A stretch of 64,000 bases of DNA, from positions 992,001-1,056,000 of the forward strand of contig NZ_CP032098.1 in NCBI RefSeq assembly GCF_003544935.1. The letters run 5' to 3'. Positions 55,730 through 64,000 of this stretch are shown here, piece by piece (within the stretch, counting starts at the first letter, position 1; every line of letters begins with the position of its first letter). A program made the translations under genes and the position numbers. The notes beneath the pieces were generated by a model. The model was given only the letters and a program-made list of their open reading frames with translations, made no database searches and was not told where the DNA came from. This DNA is from Malaciobacter molluscorum LMG 25693. GTDB taxonomy: Bacteria; Campylobacterota; Campylobacteria; Campylobacterales; Arcobacteraceae.

Positions 55730-56359
55730 CTACAAAAGTTCTTTTAAATCTTCAAATTTATTTATAAAATGTTTTGCTTTATTAAAATTGTGTGATTTTG
55801 TAAACTCATTTTTAACAATAATACAATCAATATTTGCTTTAAATGCAGAATCTAAACCTCTTTGACTATCTTCTACAACTATTGTATCTTGTGCATTTGC
55901 ATTGAACTTTTTTAATCCTGCTAGGTAAGGATCAGGATGAGGTTTTGCTCTTTTATAGTCCTCTACACATAATACAAACTCCATAAAATCAATAATCCCT
56001 CTATTTTTATGGATTAATTCAAAATCAACTCTTCTTGAAGTTGTTATTATAGCCATTTTATATTTTTTACTTAGTTGTTTTAAGGTATTTTTGACACCAT
56101 TAATTTCAATGTTTTTTGTTTTTAAAAAATGTTGATATAGTTCATCTCTTTTTTCTCTTAGTTTATCAACTTCTTCTATGCTATAACCTTTATTTAAAGC
56201 TAATTCCCATGCAGTACCACCTCTTATCATGATCTTTTGATAATCATCAAATTCTAAATTAATATTAATTGTTTTTAGAATATCTTTGTTTGCTTGATAG
56301 TACCAAATCTCTGTTTCAACTAAAACTCCATCATTATCAAATAGTATGTATTTTTTCAT
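55730..56359 (-). CDS. HAD-superfamily hydrolase, beta-phosphoglucomutase-like
   Basis: A 209-residue phosphatase or mutase. FDNDGVLVETE at 7-17 is motif I with both aspartates, ITTSRR near 105 is motif II and VVEDSQRGLDSA near 169-180 is motif IV with the metal ligands. Substrate unknown. Confidence 0.87.
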   Translation of the reverse strand: MKKYILFDNDGVLVETEIWYYQANKDILKTININLEFDDYQKIMIRGGTAWELALNKGYSIEEVDKLREKRDELYQHFLKTKNIEINGVKNTLKQLSKKYKMAIITTSRRVDFELIHKNRGIIDFMEFVLCVEDYKRAKPHPDPYLAGLKKFNANAQDTIVVEDSQRGLDSAFKANIDCIIVKNEFTKSHNFNKAKHFINKFEDLKELL

Positions 56360-56498
56360 TATTTATAGACTCTTATATTTAAATTTCATTTATTTATATC
56401 AATTATTAACTTTACAAATTATTTAAAGTAGATTGTATTTATGATAATTAAAAATATGTTTTCTTTTATTTAATTATTTTTTTGCAGCAAAAAATATT

Positions 56499-56520
56499 TT
56501 ATAACTATTTTAAGTTATAA
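56499..56520 (-). terminator. Possible terminator of the 56555 gene
   Basis: TTATAACT and AGTTATAA form an 8-bp stem; on the minus strand AAAATATTTTTTG follows. The stem is all A/T except one pair, so it is weak. Confidence 0.4.
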
Positions 56521-56554
56521 AAATTATGTAGAAAAATTTATTTCTAAGGTTAAT

Positions 56555-56902
56555 TTAGAAGCATTCTGTTTTACAAACAATAGAGTTAAGATTAACAGCA
56601 TCAATTGTCATATCTTTTTCTAAAGCTTCTTTTAAAGAAAAATTTTTATTTTGTTCTTTATCAATATTTTTTATTAACGCATTGTATATATCATCATTTA
56701 TATCTAAAAATGATAAATTATTAGAAACATCTAATTCGCAGTTTGTAATAGTTATATCCATGTTTTTTATGATTTCTTGCATATCTTTAGGATTTATTCC
56801 TATAAGCTTTGCTACTCTAAAAGCTTTTAAACAAGATAATTTCCCATCTTCATCCAAGTTAGTCATTAATAGTTCTGTTTGAATATTATCTAATCTTTTC
56901 AT
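56555..56902 (-). CDS. Hypothetical protein, unknown
   Basis: A 115-residue mostly helical soluble protein starting MKRLDNIQTELL. I do not recognise a family. ATG 56902 is preceded by AAGGA at good distance; an upstream ATG would add 13 residues without an RBS. Cysteines cluster at the extreme C terminus (VCKTECF). Confidence 0.6.
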   Translation of the reverse strand: MKRLDNIQTELLMTNLDEDGKLSCLKAFRVAKLIGINPKDMQEIIKNMDITITNCELDVSNNLSFLDINDDIYNALIKNIDKEQNKNFSLKEALEKDMTIDAVNLNSIVCKTECF

Positions 56903-57214
56903 TATTTCATCCTTACCAATTATGAACATCCATTCATACAATTATATACTATAAAGTATTATTTTTTATATATTTTAATTATTTTTCAAAAAAATTATTG
57001 AAAATGTTTACTTTCTTAACATTTCTATAAATTTTAAAATTAATATTCTTATTTTTGTTAAAATAAAAGGGAGAAGAGAAGTTTCTTCTCCCCCAAAGAC
57101 ATTTTTTTATTTAACAAGGAGAGAATATACTAAAATTAATAGTATATGTAAGTTTAAATTATATAGGTTGATAGTTAATAGAATTATAACAGGACATTAA
57201 TATTTTATTAATAT
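56903..57214. other. Gene-free gap with two inverted repeats
   Basis: 312 bp without a gene. GGGAGAAGA (57069-57077) pairs with TCTTCTCCC (57084-57092); ATATACTA (57125-57132) pairs with TAGTATAT (57140-57147). An AAGGAG stands at 57117-57122 but is not followed by a usable frame. The first hairpin could end the LOG gene transcript on the minus strand (TTTTATTTTAA follows it there) or be a leader element. Confidence 0.5.
57069..57092. terminator. GC-containing hairpin, possible terminator
   Basis: A 9-bp perfect stem with loop GAAGTT; flanked by T-rich sequence on both strands. Confidence 0.5.
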
Positions 57215-57775
57215 CTATTCCCATTTTGCTTTAATAGGTTTAAAATTAAGAATTCTTTCACAAATTTCATTTGGATTATCTGATATAATAAGCATATCAA
57301 CAAATCTCTTATCAATAAAACCTTCTTTTACACATGTATTTAAAAATTCTACTAATTTATTATAATATCCATTTACATTGTAAAATGCACAAGGTTTTTT
57401 ATGGTATCCAATTTGGGCATTTGATATTACTTCAAAAATCTCCTCAAAAGTTCCATAACCACCTGGCATTGCAATAAAAGCATCGCTTAACTCTTCCATT
57501 AAAGCTTTTCTATCTTTTATAGTGTTAACTTTATAAAGAGTTTTTATTTTTTCATTTGCAATCTCTTTTTTTATTAAATCATATGTGATTACGCCAGTAA
57601 CTTGAAGATTGTTTTTAATAGCTTGATTTGATATTGTTCCCATAAGACCAGAGACACTTCCTCCATAAACTAAGGAGAAAGAGTGCTCTTTAAAAGTATT
57701 TATTAATTGTATAGCTTTTTGTTCATATATTTTATTTGAACTATTCTTTGAACCACAATAAATAGCTACTTGCAA
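57215..57775 (-). CDS. LOG-family (TIGR00730) nucleotide phosphoribohydrolase-like protein
   Basis: A 186-residue protein. YGGSVSGLMGTISN near 37-50 and PGGYGTFEEIFEVI near 103-116 are the two family motifs; the latter holds the catalytic residues of cytokinin riboside 5'-monophosphate phosphoribohydrolase. It releases a base from a nucleotide monophosphate; the natural substrate here is unknown. It starts 11 bp after the RND gene and probably shares its transcript. Confidence 0.87.
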   Translation of the reverse strand: MQVAIYCGSKNSSNKIYEQKAIQLINTFKEHSFSLVYGGSVSGLMGTISNQAIKNNLQVTGVITYDLIKKEIANEKIKTLYKVNTIKDRKALMEELSDAFIAMPGGYGTFEEIFEVISNAQIGYHKKPCAFYNVNGYYNKLVEFLNTCVKEGFIDKRFVDMLIISDNPNEICERILNFKPIKAKWE

Positions 57776-57786
57776 TACTTTTCCTT

Positions 57787-60276
57787 TTAAACTTTTGAAA
57801 ATGGTTTAAATAATATAAGTAGTCTTGGTAATAATAATATAGCAGATAGCAAAATTGTAGCCATTACAATTACTGTTAATAATCCAAAATAAATAGTTGG
57901 AATTAAATTAGAAAGCACTAATATTGAAAAACCGACCATAACAGCCACTGATGTATAAACCATAGCAAAACCTATTGTTCTATGAGATCTCATCATTGCA
58001 TTTTCATAATTATGATCTTTTTTGAACTCTTCTTTAAATCTATGAATATAGTGAATAGTATCATCAACCCCAATACCAATTGAAATAGCAGCAATTGTAA
58101 TAGTCATAATATCTAAAGGAATTCCTGTCCAACCCATTATTCCAAAAACTATTGAAATTGGCACAATATTTGCAAGTATAGCGATTGTTGCTAAAATTAA
58201 TGATCTAAAAAGAAGTAAAAACATTATAAATAGAGATAAAATAACAAATCCTAATGTTTTTACTTGCGAATCAAATAATGATTGAAGCATGTTATTATAT
58301 AAAACCATTAGATTTGATAATCTAATTTCAACATTATCATCTCCAACAATTTTTGTTAAATCTTTTTTTATTTGTTTTAATAATTCATCTCTTCTTAAAT
58401 CTTTATTTGAATCAACAATTCTCATTGTAATTCTTGCTTGATTTTTATCAATATCAATATAAGGATCAAGGATTATTGATTTATATTCTTGAGGAAGTTT
58501 TTTATAAAGTAATGCTAATTTAAATGAATCTAAATCTTTTCCATCATTTAGTATTTTTCCTACTTCTAACATTGTTGCTAAAGATTGAACTTTTCCAATA
58601 TATTTGATACTTTCTAAATAGTTATGAACTTTAGAAATAATATTCATTTTATAATTAGTAAACCAATATTGGGCATCATTGCTACTTGTATTAAATTCAT
58701 CTTCAAAAGAGGATAGCATATCATCAGGATTGTTAGTCTCCTCTTTTTTCTCTTTATTATTTTTATCTTTTATATCAAAATTGATAATAACATCTAAAGG
58801 AGTTGTTCCTCCTAATTTTTGATCTATTATTTTCATACTTTTATATATTTCAGTATTTTCTTTAAAGTATGAGATAAAACTATTTTCTACTAAAAGTTTA
58901 GAAGCTCCTGTAAGTGAAAAAATAATTAATACAATACTTCCAATTAAGATTAAATTACCTTTGTTTTTTACAATATTTATTGCAACTTCTATAAAATGTA
59001 AATTATTCTCAAAACTTTTATTTGGTTTTGATTTTCTTAATAAAATTAAAATTGCAGGAAATACTAAAAATGAAATAATTAATGAAATAGCAATACCTGC
59101 ACTCATCATCCAACCAAGATTTATTACAGGTTGAATATTTGATAATAAGAGTGAACCAAATCCTGCTATTGTAGTAATAATTGCAAAGAAAGATGGACTA
59201 AACTTCGATAACATAGTATTTAATACTAATTTACTTTGAGAAGAATTTGTATATTTTGAGCTTAATTCTCTATATCTAACTATTAAGTGTAAAACTATAG
59301 ATATGGTAATTATTAACTGGAGTGAAATAAAGTTTGAAGATATAACTGTAACTTCCCAATTAAAAAATCCAAGCATTCCACTTGTAGCTATAACAGAAAG
59401 AGCACAAATTAATACAGATAATAAAACCCATTTTATTTCTCTAAAAATAATCCATAAAATTGCAATTAAAAGAAGTATAAGTGTTGTCCCATATATTACT
59501 AAGTCATTTTTAACAAAAGAAATAATATCTGTAGCAATCATATTAACTCCACCTAAAAATAGAGTTTCTTCATTTTGATATTTTTTAATTACATCTCTTA
59601 CATTTTGAATATATTTACTATTCTCTTCTCTTTGATTATCTCTATACTGCTTGAATTCTTGACTAACTTTTTTATATTTTAATAATTCTTCTTTTGAAGC
59701 AGTTCCATCATTTTTTTTCTTTAATAGTGCATTTCTTTTTTCAACTAGTGAAAAAAAACGATTTTCTCTTTTTAGATTAATTACAATTGCTGTAGTTTTA
59801 AAATCATTACTTACTAAACTATTTTTATATAAAGGAGAATTTAGAAACTCTTTTTTTACTAACTTTTTATCTATATTTTTGCTATTTTGAATAGTTTTTA
59901 CATTATCTACAAGTTCAGAAATAGGTCTTACTGGTGATTGAAGTAATGGAACATTTAAAACAGAAGTTATACTGTCTGTTTCTTTTAGTTTAAGTAAATC
60001 ATCACTAATATTTTTTATTGTGTTTAAACTCTCTTCTGAAAGCAGATCTTTTTTAGGAGTAAAAGTTACAATTAGCATATCTTGAGTTTCATAATTTTTA
60101 GAAACTTCTCTTGCAAAGGCTAAATCTTTGTCATTTTCTAATAGTAATGTTTCAGATGATGCATCTATTTCTAGTTTTGTTGCATAATACCCTAAAAAAG
60201 AGATTAGTATAAAAACTAATAAGATAACTTTTTTAGGATTTTGAAATAGAAATTTTGAATAAAAGTTCTTTATCAT
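57787..60276 (-). CDS. RND-superfamily (MMPL-type) transporter, probable lipid exporter
   Basis: An 829-residue inner-membrane protein with helices near 15-33, a large periplasmic loop (35-235), five to six helices (about 240-415), a second loop and a final helix group (about 670-820) where ISIGIGVDDTIHYIHRF near 735 is the MMPL/HpnN motif. The two halves are typical RND repeats. Its gene follows mlaC- and mlaA-like genes, so it probably moves phospholipids or related lipids rather than drugs. It overlaps the mlaC-like gene by 4 bp. Confidence 0.85.
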   Translation of the reverse strand: MIKNFYSKFLFQNPKKVILLVFILISFLGYYATKLEIDASSETLLLENDKDLAFAREVSKNYETQDMLIVTFTPKKDLLSEESLNTIKNISDDLLKLKETDSITSVLNVPLLQSPVRPISELVDNVKTIQNSKNIDKKLVKKEFLNSPLYKNSLVSNDFKTTAIVINLKRENRFFSLVEKRNALLKKKNDGTASKEELLKYKKVSQEFKQYRDNQREENSKYIQNVRDVIKKYQNEETLFLGGVNMIATDIISFVKNDLVIYGTTLILLLIAILWIIFREIKWVLLSVLICALSVIATSGMLGFFNWEVTVISSNFISLQLIITISIVLHLIVRYRELSSKYTNSSQSKLVLNTMLSKFSPSFFAIITTIAGFGSLLLSNIQPVINLGWMMSAGIAISLIISFLVFPAILILLRKSKPNKSFENNLHFIEVAINIVKNKGNLILIGSIVLIIFSLTGASKLLVENSFISYFKENTEIYKSMKIIDQKLGGTTPLDVIINFDIKDKNNKEKKEETNNPDDMLSSFEDEFNTSSNDAQYWFTNYKMNIISKVHNYLESIKYIGKVQSLATMLEVGKILNDGKDLDSFKLALLYKKLPQEYKSIILDPYIDIDKNQARITMRIVDSNKDLRRDELLKQIKKDLTKIVGDDNVEIRLSNLMVLYNNMLQSLFDSQVKTLGFVILSLFIMFLLLFRSLILATIAILANIVPISIVFGIMGWTGIPLDIMTITIAAISIGIGVDDTIHYIHRFKEEFKKDHNYENAMMRSHRTIGFAMVYTSVAVMVGFSILVLSNLIPTIYFGLLTVIVMATILLSAILLLPRLLILFKPFSKV

Positions 60277-60851
60277 GCTTTAAGATTTTTTTCTTTTAGG
60301 TATTTAATTAAATCATCAATTGTTTTTTCTTTTAAGTATTCATCAAATTGTTTTCTATATGTTTGAATTATACTTACTCCTAAAATATTAACATCATATA
60401 CATACCATTGATTATTTTTTCTATTTTCATAAAATTTATAGTCAATTGGATAGTTCTCTTTTTTACCAATTAAAATAGTATTTAAAACTAATCTAGATTT
60501 ATTCTCTTTTAGATCATTAATTTTGATTTTTTGATCATTATATAATTCTAATTTATCAATATATGACTCTTTTAATCTTTTTATAAATATATTAGAAAAA
60601 TTCTCTCTTTGTTCACTTGATATTGTTTTCCAAGTTCTTCCTAATACAAGCATAGACATAATATTATAATCGAAAGACTTGTCAATTATTTTAATAATTT
60701 TATCATTTTTTTCAGTTTTTGAAATATTTGTATTTTTTAAAATATTAAGCACTTGATGAATATTTTCACTCATTTGCTTTTGAATATTTTCTTTTTCAAA
60801 TGCAAATAATGAACTCATTAAACATGCTATTAAAAATAGTTTTTTAAACAT
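60273..60851 (-). CDS. mlaC: MlaC/Ttg2D-like periplasmic lipid carrier
   Basis: A 192-residue protein with a signal peptide (about 1-17, LMSSLFAF) and the MlaC fold: DKSFDYNIMSMLVLGRTWKTISSEQRENF near 51-79, with the NWYVYDVNILGVSIIQTYRKQF-like end near 147-170. It shuttles phospholipids between the membranes. It lies between mlaA- and RND-type genes in one operon. Confidence 0.88.
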   Translation of the reverse strand: MFKKLFLIACLMSSLFAFEKENIQKQMSENIHQVLNILKNTNISKTEKNDKIIKIIDKSFDYNIMSMLVLGRTWKTISSEQRENFSNIFIKRLKESYIDKLELYNDQKIKINDLKENKSRLVLNTILIGKKENYPIDYKFYENRKNNQWYVYDVNILGVSIIQTYRKQFDEYLKEKTIDDLIKYLKEKNLKA

Positions 60852-60854
60852 ATA

Positions 60855-61622
60855 TTATTCCTTTATTTGTTGTTCTCTTCTTTTATTATAATAATCTTTT
60901 AAATATGGGTATAAATCAATTGCATCTTTTCTCATCTTGTCATACACTGGATAAGTATAAGAAGTTGAATTTACTTTATCAAATGTTTTTAATCCAATAG
61001 ATTTATCAGTTGAATCAGTTATGTAAAATGATTTATCTTCAGGTTTTAATGGACTAGCATATTCATCTACAAATAGTGAAAATGTATCTCTTAAGTTTGA
61101 TGGTCCTAATATTGGTAAAACTATGTGGAAACCTCCACCAACTCCCCAATGTCCTAATGTTTGACCAAAATCTTCATCATGGTATCTTAATTCAAAATTA
61201 TTTTCTTCAGCAACATTTATTAATCCACCAACTCCAAAAGTAGTATTTAGAACAAATAGTTGTAATTCATCCCAAGAATTTTTGAATTTAAATTGTAATA
61301 AATTGTTTATAAATCTAATAGGAAAACCCAAATTTGTAAAAAAATTTGAAACACCTTTTCTTGCAGTTGGGTGAACTACTTCTTTATAAGTTTTTACAAC
61401 CGGTCTAGACACATATACATAGAATTTATCATTAAAAGTGGTCATAATACGATTATATCCACTTAAAGGATCAAAGTTATTTTCATAGCTATCTTGAAAT
61501 TCACTTGATATATCATCAAATTGATTAATAGCAACACCATCTTTATTACTTTTTTCAATATTTTGTGCATTACATGCATAAAAAAATGATAAAATTAAAA
61601 ATAAAACTGTAATTTTCCTCAA
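60855..61622 (-). CDS. mlaA: MlaA/VacJ-like outer-membrane lipoprotein
   Basis: A 255-residue lipoprotein with Cys17 as the probable lipidation site (SFFYAC), then the MlaA domain: DPLSGYNRIMTTFNDKFYVYVSRPV near 52-76, NLGFPIRFINNLLQF near 96-110, TFGVGGLINVAEE near 129-141, and FGQTLGHWGVGGG near 152-164. It removes misplaced phospholipid from the outer leaflet. First gene of a set with mlaC-like and RND genes. Confidence 0.9.
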   Translation of the reverse strand: MRKITVLFLILSFFYACNAQNIEKSNKDGVAINQFDDISSEFQDSYENNFDPLSGYNRIMTTFNDKFYVYVSRPVVKTYKEVVHPTARKGVSNFFTNLGFPIRFINNLLQFKFKNSWDELQLFVLNTTFGVGGLINVAEENNFELRYHDEDFGQTLGHWGVGGGFHIVLPILGPSNLRDTFSLFVDEYASPLKPEDKSFYITDSTDKSIGLKTFDKVNSTSYTYPVYDKMRKDAIDLYPYLKDYYNKRREQQIKE

Positions 61623-61708
61623 TTTTTTTCCTTGTTTCTTTGTTGTGTATAAATATTATATAAAAAAATTATAAAAAAAATAGTTAAACTAAATATTTAG
61701 AAAACTTT

Positions 61709-62575
61709 TTATAATTTATTTAAAGTTTTTATTAGTTGCAATGGATCAACTTGTACAGAATTTACTCTTGCACTAAAATGTAAATGTGGTCCAGTTACTC
61801 TTCCCGTTTTTCCACTAAGAGCAATTATTTGGCCTCGTTTTACTTTTTGATTAGGTTTTACAAGAAATTTATTTAAGTGATAATAACAAGTATAAACTCC
61901 TTGTCCATGGTCTATAATTATTGAATTACCAGCATAAAATCTATTTTTTGCAAGTACTACCACTCCATCATTTGCAGCAACAATTTTTGTTCCTATATTT
62001 GCTTTAAAATCAGTACCACTATGATAACCTTTTAGGCTATTATTATATACTCTTTTTGTACCAAAATCACTTGTAATTGGTGTATGTAATGGAAGTATAA
62101 ATTTTTTATTCCATAATTTTTTAGTGCTAAAAGTATTGTATATATTCATAGCTTCTTTATACTCTTTTTGTGTTCTTTCTTTTGCTTTGTTATTTAATTT
62201 AACTTTTGAACTTTTTACATTAATTACTTCACTTTTATAATCACCTTCTTTTACATTTAAATAAATTGATTTAAAATCTTTATTTTTTTCTTTTATATAA
62301 GAAACAATAATTTTTATTTTTTTATTTATATCATAATAAGAAGTTGGAATTAATGCATAATAACTATTATTTTTTAAAGGTAATTTATTAAAATTTATAT
62401 TTATTTTTTTGTCTGTAATTGTAAGTTTTGGTTCTTTTATATCTTTTCCATTTAGATATAAAACAGTAGTTTGTGCGTTTTTTATACTGTTTTTATTAAA
62501 ATATAAATTTACTTTGTCAGCTGCTAATAAAGTATTTATAATTAAAACAAAAAAAATAATTATTTTTTTTAACAT
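61709..62575 (-). CDS. M23-family (LytM) peptidase
   Basis: A 288-residue periplasmic protein with a signal peptide (MLKKIIIFFVLIINTLLA). An N-terminal beta-rich part (20-155) precedes an M23 domain where GYHSGTDFKA and GPHLHFSAR carry zinc-binding His, Asp and His. All ligands are seen, so it should cut peptidoglycan cross-bridges. I prefer the start at 62575 over one at 62638 because only the former begins with the signal peptide. Confidence 0.87.
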   Translation of the reverse strand: MLKKIIIFFVLIINTLLAADKVNLYFNKNSIKNAQTTVLYLNGKDIKEPKLTITDKKININFNKLPLKNNSYYALIPTSYYDINKKIKIIVSYIKEKNKDFKSIYLNVKEGDYKSEVINVKSSKVKLNNKAKERTQKEYKEAMNIYNTFSTKKLWNKKFILPLHTPITSDFGTKRVYNNSLKGYHSGTDFKANIGTKIVAANDGVVVLAKNRFYAGNSIIIDHGQGVYTCYYHLNKFLVKPNQKVKRGQIIALSGKTGRVTGPHLHFSARVNSVQVDPLQLIKTLNKL

Positions 62576-62698
62576 AATATTTATTTTCCTAAAAAGATAA
62601 AATAGTCGTGTGATTATATCACAAAAAAAGTTATTCATAATTGAAGTGTTTATTTAATAATCAAAAATTTAATAATTACATATTTATTACAAAATTGG

Positions 62699-62704
62699 TA
62701 TAAT
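62699..62704 (+). promoter_or_regulatory. Candidate -10 element of yebC
   Basis: TATAAT preceded by GG and an A-rich run, 28 bp before the ATG at 62732. Confidence 0.45.
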
Positions 62705-62731
62705 CCCCAAAAAAATAAATTGGAGTAATTT

Positions 62732-63442
62732 ATGGGTAGAGCCTTTGAATATAGAAAAGCGGCTAAAATGAAAAGATGGGGAAATATGTCTAGAGTTTTC
62801 CCAAAATTAGCAAAAGCAATTGAAATAGCAGCAAAATCAGGTGGTGGTGATCCTGATATGAATCCTGCATTAAGAACAGCTATACTAAATGCAAAAGCAC
62901 AAAACTTACCAAAAACAAATATTGAAGCAGCTATTAAAAGAGCTACAGGTAAAGATGCAAAAAACTATACTGATGTTAATTTTGAGGGTAAAGGTCCTTA
63001 TGGTGTTTTAATCTTTGTTGAATGTGCAACAGATAATAATACAAGAACAGTAGCTAATGTAAAAATGTATTTTAATAAAAATGGTGGACAAGTTGTTCCT
63101 ACTGGTTCTTTAGAGTTCATGTTTGATAGAAAAGCAATATTTGAATTTGATAAAACAGAAGAAATGGATTTAGAAGAGTTAGAATTAGAACTTATTGATT
63201 CAGGATTAGAAGAGTTAGAAGAGGAAGATGGACTTTGTATTGCAATTGCAGATTTTACTGATTTTGGTAATATGAATACTAAGTTTGAAGAACTTGGAAT
63301 TGAACTTAAAAAAGCTGAATTAAAAAGAATCTCAAATAATCCTCAAGAATATACACAAGAGCAACAAGAAGAGATTGGAAAGTTATTAGAAAAGCTTGAA
63401 GATGATGATGATGTTCAGGCTGTATTTACAAATATAGCTTAA
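62732..63442 (+). CDS. yebC: YebC/PmpR-family protein
   Basis: A 236-residue protein with the YebC opening GRAFEYRKAAKMKRWGNMSR, GGGDPDMNPALRTAI near 38-52 and GKGPYGVLIFVECATDNNTRT near 86-106. The family binds DNA as a regulator and also helps ribosomes pass proline-rich stretches. It has its own RBS (TTGGAG) and ends in a strong terminator. Confidence 0.93.
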   Translation: MGRAFEYRKAAKMKRWGNMSRVFPKLAKAIEIAAKSGGGDPDMNPALRTAILNAKAQNLPKTNIEAAIKRATGKDAKNYTDVNFEGKGPYGVLIFVECATDNNTRTVANVKMYFNKNGGQVVPTGSLEFMFDRKAIFEFDKTEEMDLEELELELIDSGLEELEEEDGLCIAIADFTDFGNMNTKFEELGIELKKAELKRISNNPQEYTQEQQEEIGKLLEKLEDDDDVQAVFTNIA

Positions 63443-63471
63443 ATAAAAGGGAAATTTTTCCTTTTATTTAA
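63439..63471. terminator. Bidirectional terminator
   Basis: TTAAATAAAAGG and CCTTTTATTTAA make a 12-bp perfect stem between yebC and the convergent M48 gene, overlapping both ends. Confidence 0.8.
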
Positions 63472-64000
63472 TGTAATCTTTCTCCTAAATTCTTATTTTT
63501 TATTAAATTATTGAAATTTTTTACTTTTTTATTTTCTATTTGTTGTATGACTTTTTTTATATTTTCAATTCTTGTTTTTGAATTTGGATGAGTTGAAAAG
63601 AATTCATATCCTTCTTTTTTACCTTGACTCATATTCTCCCAAAATTTTAGTGCTTCATGTATATTATATCCAGCTTCATACATTAAATGTATTCCTATCT
63701 CGTCTGCTTCACTCTCTTGCATTCTTCCATAAGGTAAAAGTACACCGTATTGACTACCTAAACCAAAAGCTATATTAAATGCTCTATTATATTGTGGGAT
63801 TTGTGTACCTACAATGATATTTCCAGCTGTAAATACTCCTTGTGCTACTAGATTTGTACTTATTCTTTCGGCTCCATGTCTTGCAAGAGCATGGGCTATT
63901 TCATGTGAAATTACTGTTGCTAATTGATTATCATTTTTTGCAACTTTTAAAATTCCAGTGTAAACTACAACTTTACCACCTGGTAAACAAAATGCATTTT
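63468..64000 (-). CDS. M48-family metallopeptidase, C-terminal part (gene runs off the window)
   Basis: The frame is open from the window edge to the stop at 63468, giving 177 residues. ATVISHEIAHALARHGAE near 63880-63935 contains the zinc motif HEIAH, and ESEADEIG near 63696-63720 the third ligand, so the catalytic domain is complete here. The preceding NAFCLPGGKVVVYTGIL fits the M48B/BepA-like or LoiP-like family. The N terminus lies beyond 64000. An internal ATG at 63722 is not the start, since the motif lies upstream of it. Confidence 0.88.
   Translation of the reverse strand, partial: NAFCLPGGKVVVYTGILKVAKNDNQLATVISHEIAHALARHGAERISTNLVAQGVFTAGNIIVGTQIPQYNRAFNIAFGLGSQYGVLLPYGRMQESEADEIGIHLMYEAGYNIHEALKFWENMSQGKKEGYEFFSTHPNSKTRIENIKKVIQQIENKKVKNFNNLIKNKNLGERLH

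Noticed and set aside
63468-63722. Complete 84-residue protein starting at 63722
   Set aside because: The same frame is open to the window edge and includes the HEIAH zinc motif, so this is only the end of an M48 peptidase.
1-64000. CRISPR arrays, rRNA genes, prophage
   Set aside because: No regularly spaced repeats with spacers, no rRNA-like stretch of higher GC, and no phage structural or lysis genes were recognised.

Overview
The window is about 64 kb of very AT-rich DNA from a free-living member of the Campylobacterota, most likely Arcobacteraceae. This rests on base composition, short intergenic gaps, signalling genes of Arcobacter type (HisKA boxes reading AHQLKQP, many two-component and cyclic-di-GMP proteins) and gene families typical of that group. 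The assignment is made from recognition of the proteins, not from a database search.

Left block (481-13622): one long plus-strand operon encodes a membrane-bound formate hydrogenlyase of the Hyf type. It runs hyfA, B, C, E, F, G, H, I, then the maturation genes hycH and hycI, the formate channel focA and the formate dehydrogenase fdhF, ending in a clear terminator. FdhF oxidises formate, HyfA/HyfH/HyfI pass electrons to the NiFe site in HyfG, and HyfB/C/E/F form the ion-translocating membrane arm. hyfD is absent, and FdhF carries Cys where the E. coli enzyme has selenocysteine. A YedF-like protein follows. The 480 bp upstream contain several inverted repeats and no gene.

13650-20565: minus-strand genes for an EF-hand protein, a methyltransferase, a Trk/Ktr potassium uptake pair with a KdpE/KdpD-like two-component system and a 26-residue KdpF-like peptide, then an ATPase activator plus an HgdB-like protein resembling the double-cubane cluster protein pair.

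20804-39697: ordinary mixed chromosome. It holds two AraC regulators, an EamA exporter, DUF711, DUF3010, a CPA2 antiporter, a haem-c-motif diguanylate cyclase, an EAL protein, two sets of thiol-disulfide proteins, and a biotin carboxylase with a beta carbonic anhydrase directly behind it.

39828-44426: a rearranged spot. The end of an alpha carbonic anhydrase gene and the convergent 3' end of a coiled-coil lipoprotein gene are duplicated on both sides of about 2.9 kb that holds a dead IS256-family transposase and a phzF/lysE-type pair. One copy has lost exactly 69 bp between two 16-bp direct repeats.

44478-64000: acetyltransferase, FMN reductase, three tRNAs (Tyr, Phe, Leu), a short UvrD-like helicase with an unknown partner, a FIST sensor/histidine kinase/histidine kinase/response-regulator-kinase operon, HAD hydrolase, LOG protein, an MlaA-MlaC-RND lipid transport operon, an M23 peptidase, YebC and the C-terminal part of an M48 protease that runs off the window. 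No rRNA, CRISPR array or prophage was seen.
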